A stretch of 64,000 nucleotides of DNA from Liolophura sinensis (taxonomy: Eukaryota > Mollusca > Polyplacophora > Chitonida > Chitonidae). The notes below the pieces were generated by a model. The model was not told the origin of the DNA and ran no database searches. It worked only from the letters and a program-made list of their open reading frames with translations. Location of the stretch: contig NC_088300.1 of the NCBI RefSeq assembly GCF_032854445.1, positions 75,879,966-75,943,965 of the forward strand, in the 5' to 3' direction. The translations under genes were made by a program, and so were the position numbers. How positions within the stretch are numbered: position 1 is the first letter of the stretch; each line of letters starts with the position of its first letter. This document shows positions 1 to 12,239 of this stretch, one piece after another.

Positions 1-72
1 AGTGATGACCAATATAAAACAGGGTGTTTTCCTGAAGTATCAATCATAACTAAGATAGTGCCTATACAACAG

Positions 73-318
73 GGCCTCCCTGGCAGAATTGTTAGCATGC
101 TAGCCAGAACAGTGCAGTAATTCATGAGCCAGTAACAAATGCGGTCGTTGTGAGATCAAGCCCAGCTCATGCTGGCTTCTTTTCCTGTTGTCTGTTGAAA
201 GGTCTGTCAGCAACTTGTGGATGGTTCTGGGTTTTTTCCCATTGTAATGCTGGTCACCATGGTGAAAGTGAAATATTCTGTAGTACAGCATAGAACACCA
301 ATCAAATAAATAAATGCA
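73..318 (+). mobile_element. tRNA-derived SINE, family A, diverged
   Basis: The element starts with a degraded tRNA-like head (CCTGGCAGAATTGTTAGC, A-box region) and a B-box-like GTGAGATCAAGCC. The family core follows (CAGCTCATGCTGGCTTC, then a TAATGCTGG block and GTGAAATATTC) and it ends in AATCAAATAAATAAAT. It is clearly older than the copy at 45280, with many substitutions, and I found no target-site duplication. Family membership rests on the shared core and tail seen in at least seven other copies in this window. An apparent 118-codon frame on the opposite strand is only this element read backwards. Confidence 0.75.
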
Positions 319-2091
319 TAAATCTTGCATTAGTACACAAACTGAAAATTCTCTGTTTTTTTTTTTCTCTATTAATGTATAAGATTTGGGGGATGGGGGG
401 GGGTTAAGTATACACTGAGTGCACCAGTTAACAGCTAATAGCAATATGTCATACACGGCGCTATGCTTACCAATGATTCATACAAATGTAGTATCCAGAA
501 CTTCAGCAAGAATGTCTCTTGCAATATCCTTCCAAGAACACATGTTTTTGTTGCTTAAATTACATTTGTGTGAATTAAGATTTTTCTACTGTAGCTAAAT
601 GATAATTTTAACACTTTTCAGTCATATCAGGAGTATCTGCCTTTTGAAGAATCATCTCTACATGTATACATCACATGTCCTAGCCAAAAAGCTACATAAT
701 GCTAAATGCTGGCTATGTATACATGACAGTCAAACCCTGGAGAATTACCAACAGTGTCCAAGCAGTATTATCAGGCTGCTAACAGCAATGTATCTCATCA
801 CTTTCATCAAAAAGAAGGTACATCAGACATGCACCGCTGAAGCTTATATGAAGACAATGGAACCATTTCCTCTCTAACGTTTCTCGTCTGCAATATAATT
901 TACTGCCGATGAACGATATTATCTATGAATCAATAATTCGGAGACACTAAGATGGAATTGGAAAGCAACTGTCAGGGAGCAGATGAATCTTGCACAACCG
1001 TGGTGACCACATGTATCAGCCATTTCTGTCTTTGTCTGTGATGTTCATGAAACGTTTTAACTGTTTGCACTATTGCACCCACAGGCATCGAATCGTAATG
1101 AGAAAATTAGTGCAGGTTAAAGCTGTATCAATGTGACCTTATTAATAAAGTGCTTGTTAAATAGGAAAGCGTGTCGTGAGGGCGATACCAAGCACTCCTG
1201 AAGAACAGCAGCCTCGGTTGGTACAATCTGATTGGGTTGGAACGGATATGGCAGACGACAGCTCGTGGTTAATCAATAAATCGGTCATGCTCGTTTGAAG
1301 ACACTTTCAACCAGCTAACATGTCATTAATTCCAGCTCAAAATCCCCATTCATACTGGGCCATGGTATCTGTTTTGGAGGAGATGAACTAAGGTGCAATG
1401 GGAACAGGACACCATCATAACTACCTGGCTGTAAATGGAAGCCGAACACTCTTCACATTAAAAAGCCATACAGATGTTCTGTTCACATCTTACACATGCA
1501 ACCACTCATCCCAAACACTTATCACTGTTTAGTATCTCCCAGCTTGCCTGTCCAATTTGACTGACACTTAATAGCAAAAGCTTCTAAACAACCTAACAGA
1601 ACAGGTTGTCATCAAACTTGAAAACATCACATTTAATACATGATTCCAAACAGAGACCAACAATACAAGTTCTAAATGTCTTCATACCAAACTTGTCTTC
1701 ATCCTGAATGCATCTTATTAAAATATTCTTAACAACTGTAACATTTTGCAAAACCTCAGAAGTAAGTCAGCAATTGTACATGTATGGCCTTCTAGTTACT
1801 TCCTGATTTCCTACATTCTGAATATTTCCGATTAAATGTATTTGCCATAAACACATATATTACAAAACAAAGCAAATACAAACTCTTGCATGTTTCTTAT
1901 GTCCAACACTTTGATAGTCAACATCCTCCAACACCTTTTTGCACAATTACAAGCCCTTGCACAATGCCTGAAGGTTATCTGATTCAATTAATATACAAAT
2001 ACAATACACTCTTGGCTATACACTCTTGAAAGGATTTTGGATTATAAATGTAATCAGCACTTGTATGTCATTGATACAAAAACAATAAAAG
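319..2091. other. Non-coding stretch
   Basis: No gene is supported here. A G-rich run lies at about 388-403. A short minus-strand frame at about 482-540 ends in LAEVLDTTFV then stop, but its possible acceptor has a poor pyrimidine tract. Around 1160-1330 the DNA is less AT-rich and holds TTAATCAATAAATCGG, a homeodomain-type word, so it may be regulatory. The rest shows nothing I can name. Confidence 0.5.
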
Positions 2092-2104
2092 TATTAATCA
2101 TCAA

Positions 2105-2352
2105 TTTATTTATTTATTTATTTATCTGATTGGCGTTTTACACCATACTCAAGAACATTTCACTTATCCAAACGGCGGCCAGCATTATGGTGGGTGGAAA
2201 CCGGGAAACCCACGACCATGCACAGGTTGCTGAAGACCTTCCCACGTAAGGCCGGAGAGGAAGTCAGCATGAGCTGGGCTTGAACTCACAGCGACTGCAT
2301 TGGTGAGAGGCTCATGGGTTATTACCTGCGCTAGCATGCTATCCAACTGAGC
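2105..2352 (-). mobile_element. tRNA-derived SINE, family A, with 13-bp target duplication
   Basis: The element is inserted in reverse. On the plus strand it begins with the ATTT-rich tail and continues with TGATTGGCGTTTTACACC, the GGTGGGTGGAAACCGGG core and the CAGCATGAGCTGGGCTTGAA block. It ends in the tRNA-like head near CCAACTGAGC. The 13-bp word TATTAATCATCAA occurs at 2092-2104 and again at 2353-2365, directly bounding the insert. Such duplications are the signature of LINE-assisted retrotransposition. Part of the core (the GCAGAGCCCG block present at 45280) is deleted. Confidence 0.9.
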
Positions 2353-2365
2353 TATTAATCATCAA

Positions 2366-5300
2366 AATGTTGGACACTGTACTGAGACAGTTCATAATGA
2401 CAATGAAAGCATACATGTGTGCCACACTAAGGTTTTCACCTAAAACAGATATATGAACAGATATGTGTGTTCAAACCAAAATTTGTATGTGACAAAAGCA
2501 ACAACCTACCATTATACAATATGCATTAAAATTGCAAACGCTTTAATAATACATGAATAATACATGTATAAATGTCATCAACCTTATAAGCTAGCCTATA
2601 TAAAAATTGTCAAGTCTTGCACACTGCAATGTTTCTGTGAAGTCTCCTTGGGCAGGCAAGCTTTATGGTCATCTCCATTTTTCTTTGTCTGCACAATGCT
2701 GTCATGACCAATGCATAACCTTTGTTTTTCTAACGCCCCTTTCATCAGTACACCACCCATTTGGCGTGAAAAAATCAAGGATCCATTAACAGTGTCATTC
2801 ATACCTGTCATTCAAACCGACCAGCTTAACAAAAAAAAATAAAGATAGGAAGCATTGTGTGACACTGCTATATGGAGTTCATTCATCCATATAATCCTGC
2901 AGATGGTCGACCATCAAACTATTCAGTTATCACCTGCAATACTCAAATAGTTAAATATTAACGTCAATAAAGCTATACAGGCTCCATGTACACTACAGTA
3001 TAGTACCAGATAAATCAGACAAGGCAGGTCATCCAGCTATACCTAATGGATTGGCTACCTTCAACAATAGCTCACCAATAAAGTATTATAGCTAGATGTA
3101 AAAAAAAAGGATATTCAATAATGCATGAAAACATGTGTTTATCCTGAAATATCATTTGCTCAAAGGTAAAGAGTCAATCAGGGAGATTACTTGATCAAAA
3201 CACCTTTGAAAGGAATATGCCAATAAAATTTAGACTTTATTCATGTAAAACTTAAGTTTCTGTGATTCAATGTTATTCCTATACCATGTCACATATACTT
3301 AAGATTACATGTACATGGAATTTCCAACCACTCATTTGTTCATGAAGGTGTGGTGGCTGCTCTGGCAGGTACGTTTATGATGATTGCAACACAAGTTTAA
3401 AATGGTGGACTACATATAGATTGGCATAGGCGTGTTAGCCAATCAACACCTTCTCCTATCATGGTTAGCAACGCCTGGCCATCATCTTGTCCTTAACACC
3501 TGAATGGATCTCGTTACTCTGGATGGCTTTCAAAACAACTTGGTTTCAACGTGGCATGACTGCCATAACATGTTTCTCAGACAGCCTACATATATGAAAG
3601 ACAGAAACAAAAGCCATATTTCACATGTCCTAAGGTATTAATTACATACATTTACAGAATTCCATTTAGATGAAGATGAAGGGTAGAAATCTATGTCTCT
3701 ACCTGACAAAAGGTAAATGCAGAAGCTCCAGCAAAAAGCGTAACTGCATATTCAAGCTCATCATTAACTAATGTCAGAGTTTAGTGACATAAAATATTGT
3801 AGACGAGGCCTTGAAATACAGCGAAGTATGATTTATAGCTACAAGTGATACCAGTTTCTAATATGTCAACATCAAAAGATTGCACATCCATCTACCTGCA
3901 TCAAGGCTTATTTTCTACAGCACATTCATCATAGAGAATATAGATATATACAGAAATTGATATTCAAGCAGGCATTTATCCATACTCTATGGAATACATA
4001 TATTCTTAATAGGTACATCTAGTTTTACATTTACATATGAGGTATGATCATACTGCTGTTTACACAAATGACATGAACATTGTAATATGATCAACATGCA
4101 GTAAATGTAATAAGATTGTTCTTGACTCTTCATGACTTCTTATCAAACAATTGCCTGTAGTCAACTTAGAGATGCCCTATGTCATCCGGGGAGATCAAGT
4201 CAAAATATGGATATCATCATGGCTTCTCTGTGAGGAAATCACCACCCACAGAACAGCTGACTGGTAACAAGCATACTCCAGTCCTACCGGAACTTGCTGT
4301 TCTGAGCCAACCTATGACCTAAAAACCTGACCCATCATCTACTAACCTCAAACTGTGCCATAAATTTGATCAAATCTGCAAACTGAAAACCAATTAACAG
4401 CCACCAGAGAATATTTTATAGAACTAAGCACACGACATCAAGACTGGCATCAACTCTCTTCACTACAAGCCAACTGCAACTAATGAAACAAATGTGATCA
4501 TCCAATTATTTATTAAGGCTTATGTATTCAGAACCTAATTCACAAATATTAACATTTCTTGTCTACATGTCCATGTATGCATTTATATGCATGATGGCAA
4601 ACACTGGATCCCTTTGCAGCATCATATGATGTCAGAAAATGGTTGAAGAGGTTCCTGTACAATCATGGAATCAGGCAAATACAGGCAAGAAGCCATAGCC
4701 TTATATTCTGGGACCTGAACATGTTACCTCAGCTGAAAGCAAATATGTCCTCAAATTAATGCTTCTCAAAACCAATAGATTTTCTGGGGCTCCCAGTTCC
4801 AGAGGGGTGTCTATGCTGAACTGACAGGGGCAATAAGCAGATATTAACCTAGTCTCAACAACAACAAAACATGCAATCAGGTAAGTAACTAAACTGCTCC
4901 ATTTTGATTTTTTTTTTTCAGAAAATTATTATTGTTTCCTGTTTTTGATGCAGTCTTGTTGCATACATGTGGCATACATACATTGTAGCTTAACTGTTAG
5001 CGTTATACACTGCAATATCCAATTTGTCATGTTCTTCATCCATTTCTTTATATGATTTCATTATAATATACTCCAAGTGTGTAAATCTCTTATAAATTAC
5101 AAATTTTTCTAACTGTCTTGTATAATAAAGTTTTGCAGACTTCACTCACCATGTTGAAAGAGATAACATATTTCATTTACATGTACAATCAGCCCGGTCC
5201 TCTTGTATTTAAGCTGTCATGTTTATCAAGAATGCTAGTCACTTGATTCTTGGCTTGGGGTTTATATACAGCAAAGTGAGGAAACATAACAATTTATCAG

Positions 5301-6629
5301 CTCTTACATCCTCTGGGAATGATTGTAAGTCAACTGCCTGCAAGTTCTCTAGAACACAACAATACGCCAATAGACATATGCATATGAAGCAGAAGGCCTT
5401 AGCAATCAGCAATCAACAACTGCTATCAGTCAGACCTCTGGTGGTTTTCCCAGTTCTGAACAGTCTCATACAAAGTTTCATTACTAAACAATGATGGTGG
5501 AATAAAGAAGCATTCTGATTCTCCAATTATTTCACTTTTTCTTGACCACTCTGGCACAGACGCTTATTCGTAATGTGAGAAAAACATGCATCATACACTT
5601 TTTATCGCAAAATGTCAGACCACATCTTCAGAGCAAAAAGGTGTTCCTGTCTGGGAAGAGGAGGTTATACATTTGTCTAATAAGAAAGAAGAGAGATGAT
5701 TGCTAAGGTTTTATGCCTTGCTCCCAATTAAAGGTCATTTAGATGATCGAGAGATCAATACCTTTGCTGAAAAAGGACTGGTGAGCTGGCTGCTCTACAG
5801 CCAAATGTCAAAACTTGCTGGATGGAGAATAATGTGCAGGAGCATCCTGTGGGGTAAGATGCCAATGTGTGGAGAGCCCATTAGGAACCCTTAGATCACA
5901 CTAGGATTTTTCTGTGCTCATCTTTTTTATGACCAGCTAAACACAAGGCACTACAGAAAAGCAGCGGAAAGAGACAATTATGGTGCTACAGGGTTCGCAT
6001 CCATATCCGACATAATCAACAATAATAAACCTTCTAGCCTGTATGCAAAATATGTCAGTGCGAACATGTCTTGGTTCCCAAGGTAACAGCTACCTTTGTG
6101 ACAAAATGATTCAGAGCTTCTTTAGTTAAGCTGCTGTCCACATCATGCAGTATGAAGTCATGTATAATACCTCTCGGACAAAAAAGGATATTTTAAAGGC
6201 ATTTTCCAAATTCTCTGACTTAAAACAAGAAATACACACCATTGTCCATAAGAATTTCCCAGAATGACTTCCTGGGCCATGAGAAAAGGCTTTTTTGATG
6301 CAAATGTCCGTGTACATGTAGTTCAACAACAGGCTATACAGTATATTGCCTTAACAAAACGTTTTGTTTTAAGAAGAACATAATTTGATTATCTGCCTGT
6401 CATTTATTAATGCAGATAAATAATTCAACGTGTTAAGTACTGATCTTAACCGTTCAAACACTTACAAACATATACACATATACATGGAATTCAGGTTTAA
6501 GGTACAAACATTTTAGCACAAAGCAAATTCCAGGCTAGTGGCCAAACAGATATGATAAAGAAAGATGTGAACACAGGATGCTATTAACAGCGTTTGTACA
6601 TGTACATAAATCCCTAATGTTGCTGGGTT
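2366..6629. other. Non-coding, mostly AT-rich
   Basis: No gene is supported. Isolated splice-like pieces occur. A minus-strand acceptor with a long pyrimidine run lies just upstream (minus sense) of a GTATGA donor near 2795-2823. A plus-strand CAATCAG/GTAAGT lies near 4873-4885, and a minus ATG/GTGAGT near 5145-5152. None bounds a convincing reading frame. No tandem array or SINE was found in this stretch. Confidence 0.45.
6055..6170 (-). CDS. Weak candidate terminal exon
   Basis: Downstream (minus sense) of a short pyrimidine tract and AG at 6171-6172, one frame stays open for 37 codons, including HDFILHDVDSSLTKEALNHF, and stops at 6055-6057. Entry would be in phase 1, as in the stronger candidates at 22 and 19 kb. 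There is no clear polyadenylation signal close behind. The composition looks protein-like, but a 37-codon open frame is easily reached by chance, so this is a guess. I recognise no homologue. Confidence 0.12.
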
Positions 6630-6850
6630 GTGTAATTAGCGGAGCTATCAGGCAGATTCTCCTTAATTCCTATAATGACAAGCATGTGAGATTTGCAGGA
6701 TCAGTAGCAGACAGTCACGCGTGGCTCCACACATACAGAACATCATGTTGCCTACACAGTCAGCCGTTTAATGAGCAGCAATTTTATGCGCGAATAATTA
6801 AAGCCAACAGAGCACATGACACTTCCAGCAGACGGCAGAAATCAAGAGCA
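6630..6850. promoter_or_regulatory. Candidate enhancer-like island
   Basis: This patch is less AT-rich and more complex than its surroundings. It contains clustered homeodomain-type words: GTGTAATTAGCGG at about 6633, TTTAATGAGC at about 6768, and TTTTATGCGCGAATAATTAA at 6783-6802. Both strands carry unusually long open frames (98 codons on plus, about 44 on minus at 6813-6946), which is common in stop-poor conserved elements. Enhancer identity is inference; nothing here proves activity. Confidence 0.3.
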
Positions 6851-9800
6851 AAACAGCATTGGTTAAGGAGCTGAGATTTGTGAATGGCTGTTGAAGGTCC
6901 CCATGGGAAATTACCTGTTTAAAGATGGCCACTGAACACAAGAAAGTAATACCATTAAGCAAACATATGAGTTGCAAGGTTCAGTGTGAAGCCTGTTAGA
7001 TTGAGAAGACTTGAAAGTTCCATGCACTCAGCTGGTTTGGTGATAAGGCTGGGCTGGAGTCAAACTGGCTCGTGTCAACATGCTCTCTGTTATCAGAAGG
7101 TGTTCAGGTCACTTCTAACAAAGCTGCTTTTCATGAATTTTGATATTTCAATCTAAAAACTTGTTTGTCTAACAGCAGCAGGTTGTTTGCTCTGCAGTAC
7201 CTCTGCAATATTCTTCATCTTCCTGTTTCTGTGATGCAAAATGTCCATATTACCAGTCTTCAGCATAAATACTGAAATCTGAATAAAGGCAATTTCACAA
7301 GTTTAAACTGTTTTAGAAATGTTAAATAGGAGCTTTATTTAAAAAAAAAACACTGCACATGCAAACACATAATGGGCAAAATACAAAGAACATGTTTAGG
7401 TATAATCATAAACAGATTATGTCCAAAATATTAATTCCATTTGAATACAATTTGCAATCTATAAATGCAAAGGAGAGAATGAAATCGCTTCTTGTCCACT
7501 GCTTTATAGTGTTTGTGATGGTTGAAAAGCACACTTCTACACACAAATATACGTGACAATCAATAATGTTTCTTTAATTTGTACTGAGACAGGAATACAT
7601 GTAGTCAAAAATTAGCAGCCTTTGTACATTCCAATGTACATATACATACAAAAATCTACACATAGAGGCTTTACAAGCTAATATAAAACCACAAAAACTG
7701 TAATAACATAAATTTTTCAGGAGGAAACGAAAGAAAAAATGCAATAACTAAATCCTTTAAATACCTTGTTTGGGAAAATGCAAACTTTAAATGTAACATT
7801 TGCAGAATTTGATTCTGACAAAATTGATTTAGCCCAATCATTTGGAGAAAATACTTCTGTCATAAACTCTTTGCTTACTTTTAGCACACAATGATGTCAA
7901 TGATCTTTAATTACATTACAACCCTGCTAACTTTTTGAATTAACTTTCTCAAATAGTATCAAATTTTATTGTACATGTATATGCAGAGACTGGACTTAAC
8001 GACACCCTAATCAGGACATGTTGGCTTTCCACAATGACGCAAAGAAATACTGCAGGATACTTAACAAGTATTCACTGACCGGGGGTACCTTCTGCATCAA
8101 AAGACAATGAGATAGGTTTCCATGTAAAGTGTTAGTTTCAACATAATTGTCAGAATGAGTATTGCTTCATGTGATACTGGCATATTATTGCTGTAGGCTA
8201 GCTAATATAACTGTCAGAAAATGGAGTCTCTAAATCACAGACCTACATGTCCCCCCTAGAGAGCAAGAACAGATCTGCCACTCAAAGCAACACAGATGTA
8301 GTTCATATACAACAAATCAGGAACATTGTATGAGGAGAAGTGAACAATAATATGAGAAAGTCCAGAGAAAAAAAGAATCATTCAGAATACACCAATCTAA
8401 GCATAATGTGCATACATATACCAGTAACAATGTGGCCAGCATCAATAGAGGTATATTGGCAGAAAATTAATTTTCAGTGTCTTTTGATGGAGTAAAAAAA
8501 GATGTTTTAATGTAAATTCTAGATTGTCTCAAGAAAAGCCATCAATTATCAATACAGTAAGTTGTTTTACCACCAATGCCTTCAAATTATTTCATCAATA
8601 CACATTCTCCCAATACCCTTCTTAAGTGTTCTCTGACAGGCAGACACGTTCCTGGGTGTTACTTGTCCACTCTATGAAAACATGTCAACACAAGTGGGAG
8701 AATATCAAAGTGTGCAGACAAGACAATGTTACCAAGCCAACCCCTCTCCTTACACATGGACCAACACTCTCAATAGCCTGACACAGGAGACAGCCAGCAG
8801 TATTGTCTTCTGGGGAAGATTAAACCCTGTAGCAAGTCTAATGATCTATTTCTAAATCCCAACACTGTTTTGAGAAATCAAACTGAATTTTTTAATTTTC
8901 TGGAGCATTCATGATCCCGATCTGTGAGTTCAGGGAAAAAAGATCCCATGAAAATCATCTGCCATTATTTTACGAAGGAACACTAAATACCACCTACACA
9001 ATTACAGAACAATCAGTTTGTACCATATACCTCCAAACAATAGACACTTGCATCTGAAACAATAAATCATTAGCTGTATTAAAGAAATTCCACTGCCTTC
9101 CCAAGCTTTTACACATCAGCCTTACGAAAGAAAAACAGCTTATATCCTTAGCTTTTACACATTAGCTGTATGAAAGAACATCTACACGTATCGAGAACTT
9201 TTAAACTGAGTTGCACATGTACATAACAGAATCAACTTGTATTTTCACTTCCAAATACCAGATGCACATGGATAGCAGAATCAGTTTCTATGCTTGACTT
9301 CCAAATGCCAGTTGCACATGTATCAGTGATATCTATCGGAACAATGTGGATTTGTACATCGTCCTCTTGATATCAGACAGCCTGATACAATCTTGGGCCA
9401 CTCATATCCATGGTAATGTCAAGATAAACTGCATTCTACAGATTACATGTTATGTTGGGAAAAAAAGTCTCACCAGAACATTATTGGAGAAATAAGTTTA
9501 ATATTTCTGATTACTACTGCATATACCAAGATTACAATGGCAACTCATCTTTGTTGCAGAATGCAATATAATTAGTAATTCCTTGAACAATCACACATCA
9601 CTTTTGTGACATCATAAATGCTGAGATAAAGTCCAAGTCTGCACAACCTGGACATAACGAGGTTAAAACATACGGATCATCTGACAGCAATGTTTTCATA
9701 TAGATAAATGTATGAATTCTATATCTGCTCAACTAAGTTTCCTTCCACCTTAGTTTCTGAATAATTCATATTATATACTCTGATGCACTATAAAACACCA

Positions 9801-9894
9801 CTGTCATTATTTTAGTGGTTATCTTATTAAATGTCAGTATAATGAAGTGAAGAGCTTCATCAATAAATTTTGTCCATCATGTCGGGACCAGAAG
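6851..9894. other. Non-coding, with old short duplications
   Basis: No gene is supported. Two diverged tandem duplications can be seen. A block of about 52 bp sharing AGCTTTTACACAT occurs at about 9104-9180. A block of about 55 bp sharing CTTCCAAAT and TTGCACATG recurs two to three times at about 9210-9325. The rest is AT-rich sequence without recognisable features. Confidence 0.45.
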
Positions 9895-10085
9895 CTCGTT
9901 AGCAACATCCTCTCACTTCTTAACGATACACGTATCAAATGAAGCCACATTAAGACTTGATGCCCTCCCTGACACCTGTGTAATTACACTCACTCGAAAC
10001 ACCTGGTCTGGGCTAATTATGTGGAACACATTAGCTAACATCGGACCACATTAATCAGAGAAAATGTCAACAAGCACGCATGTAG
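9895..10085. promoter_or_regulatory. Candidate enhancer-like island
   Basis: A compositionally distinct stretch carrying two E-box-like ACACCTG words (about 9971 and 9999) together with homeodomain-type cores: GTGTAATTACAC, GGGCTAATTATGTGG, ACACATTAGC and CACATTAATC. Paired E-boxes and TAAT cores within 200 bp are typical of developmental enhancers in animals, but that reading is inference from motif content alone. Confidence 0.25.
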
Positions 10086-10550
10086 CCAAGTTGTTTGGAA
10101 AAACTCCAGGTTTCCTTTACCAACAAAACAAGACATTTGTTCTGTAAAATGAAATATTATTTTTAATTATAGGCAAGGAAAGAAAAGTCATAATGTTAGC
10201 ATCACATTAATTACTAGTCATTTTAGGCAGATTCTGCTATCTCTACATAGGGTTTTCCTACATACATTCTGTATTCAATTCAACTGAATTTTACATAAAA
10301 TTAATTCAATTCCAAAAAGGCCAATATCTGTGGTTACTGTATGAAACAAACAGAAGAATCTACACAAATATTAATAAGACTAGTAATCTAAAGTAACAAT
10401 GTTACTTCATCAGAAGAAAAAGTGGAGATCAAAAACATGAATTGCTCCAGGTAAAATATCAAAAGTCTATCTCATAAACTGCTGGTTAACACGGACAGGT
10501 AATGTGCATCACCAGTAAAACAGGAAGGTTAAGATCTAAGTGTGATTCAG

Positions 10551-10631
10551 GGGAACTGACTGATTCAAGGAACTATCTGATTCAGGAAAACTGACTGATT
10601 ATGGGGAACTGACTGCTTCAGGGGACCTGTC
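10551..10631. repeat. Short degenerate tandem repeat, unit about 18-20 bp
   Basis: About four imperfect copies of a word like GATTCAGGGGAACTGACT follow one another, with substitutions and small indels. It is short and decayed compared with the arrays beyond 28 kb. Confidence 0.6.
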
Positions 10632-10979
10632 TAACCAAACCACTAGGTATTAAAAACAACTCTTCAAGGAAACAGCTCCTCATTAGTGGAAAAACAGATT
10701 AAGTTGAAAAAGTGTCTAAGTGATACAACCAGAATATTGAATTAAGCCAATATTACAATACAAAGTTAAATAATGCAGGTCAAGAAGGTGACAGAAATCT
10801 TGTGTCTAAATTTTCAGCACAATTAACAGCTGTTGGTTTGTGAAACTGAGTGCAACATTAATGTCTGTCTTATTTACAACATTCTGGTCAAGGAACTAGC
10901 TAGTTTTTCAAACAGCCCTCTGGGCATGTTGTTGACACAGCCATGCAAGTATGTAATTAAAACTTGAAATGTCACTCAC

Positions 10980-10994
10980 CATCTTTACTACAGG
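10980..10994 (-). CDS. Candidate 15-nt microexon
   Basis: Read on the minus strand, a long T-run ending GTAAG is followed by CCTGTAGTAAAGATG and then GTGAGTGAC, a strong donor. Fifteen bases would add five residues (PVVKM) without shifting the frame. A second AG inside it would give an 8-nt version instead. The splice signals on both sides are good, but poly(T) runs are frequent here, so chance occurrence is quite possible. Confidence 0.15.
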
Positions 10995-11489
10995 CTTACA
11001 AAAAAAAACAGGTCTTTAAACTGAATTGCAATCCTTTTAAATTGTCAACTGGCTTGTCAGATGTTTTTTTTTTTATTATAAAGGCCATGGAAATATTCTC
11101 AGTATTAATAATTCATCAACTATTTTTGACATAAATCTTTACAACTCATGTCTAACATACTACTGTACAGAAAATGTTCATCACTTAATTACCTTTCAGA
11201 ATATAGTCTGGTTTCAGGAAAACTCAGGAACTGTAACTTTTCTCTTAACTCAATTGTGCTTTTTTGACTTTTTCAACCACCACTGCAACCAATATTTTGA
11301 AACATTCTGAGAGAACGACATTCTGAGAAACATGTCATTGTTTGCGTCAATTTCATAATAACTGTATTCATAAATTCCTGTGAGAAAGTGCTTTAGGGGT
11401 CGAATATTTACAGCACATTAATTAACATGAGCTTCTAGCCAAGATATACAGTTTTACACAATATGAACAATACCACAACAACTTGCACA

Positions 11490-11643
11490 TATTTATTTAT
11501 TTCACTTCCACAAAAGCTGCCGGCGTTATGGTGGGACGAAACTGGGTAAAGCCCTGGAGGAACCCACGACCGTCTGCAGATTGCTGGCAGACCTTTCCAC
11601 ATAACCAGAGGAGGAAGCCAGCACAAGCTGCATTGACTTGAAC
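11490..11643 (-). mobile_element. tRNA-derived SINE fragment, family A
   Basis: On the plus strand it runs from a TATTTATTTATTTCACTT tail through GGCGTTATGGTGGGACGAAAC, AACCCACGACC and TTGCTGGCAGACC to GGAGGAAGCCAGCACAAGCTG. The tRNA-like head is missing. The tail-proximal TTTACGCCGTACTCAAG block is deleted. The 114-codon minus frame overlapping it is this element and not a gene. Confidence 0.8.
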
Positions 11644-12239
11644 TGTACACATTGAAAGTGCAACAGTAATCCCCAGTGGGAAAATTAACATCATATGCAA
11701 ATTGCATGAATATGTATACGTGCAAACTTGACAAACACATTATCACGGGACACTCATCATGGCAGGGACTGATCAACACAGTCTTTGCTGGCTATGAAAG
11801 TTACTTTTTAAAATAGTAACACGTATTTTTCTGCAAGCACACAATCTATGAAGATCATAATGTACTTGATACAAATGCCAAGCTGTCTTTCTATATCATG
11901 GAAATTAATAGATTAATCTGAAATGAAACATTATGCAAGTTTTTAATTCAATTTGAACAATATCAAAATATTAGCAATAAACACTATAAATCAGCACCAA
12001 ATTGGCTTAACTGACTTAGTAATTTTGAATGGTTTATTAGGAATTTTAAAATACCTGCAAAAAAGAACCACGTATTATCTACAGGTATTTTTCTGTGTCA
12101 ACTTGCATAGGCATGTATTTATATGTTTACCATTGTTGACTTCAATACGTACCGATGTCAAAAAGATATCGATCCAGGAATCTGACAAACCGATTTCCTA
12201 AAGAGCACAGATGGTTCATTTCCTTTAGACCTACTAGAG
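11644..12239. other. Non-coding, AT-rich
   Basis: Nothing supported. A minus-strand acceptor-like CTTTTTTGCAG lies near 12060-12075 but no matching donor or coding frame follows. Confidence 0.4.

Larger units (their letters stand above)
10086..11489. other. Non-coding, AT-rich
   Basis: Apart from the small tandem repeat at 10551 and the microexon candidate at 10980, I see no gene, SINE or array. Poly(A) and poly(T) runs of 8-12 bp are scattered through it. Confidence 0.45.

Noticed and set aside
100-456. 118-codon minus frame
   Set aside because: It covers a SINE family A copy; matching stretches recur in the frames over the copies at 30786 and 45270.
2596-2811. 71-codon minus frame near a strong acceptor
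   Set aside because: The frame starts after an in-frame stop close to the acceptor, and the only exon the signals define is about 20 nt; too weak to annotate.
4801-4885. Plus-strand exon ending CAATCAG/GTAAGT
   Set aside because: The donor is perfect, but the only protein-like frame upstream meets a stop about 30 nt before it.
11435-11779. 114-codon minus frame
   Set aside because: It overlaps a SINE family A fragment and adjacent AT-rich DNA, with no other support.
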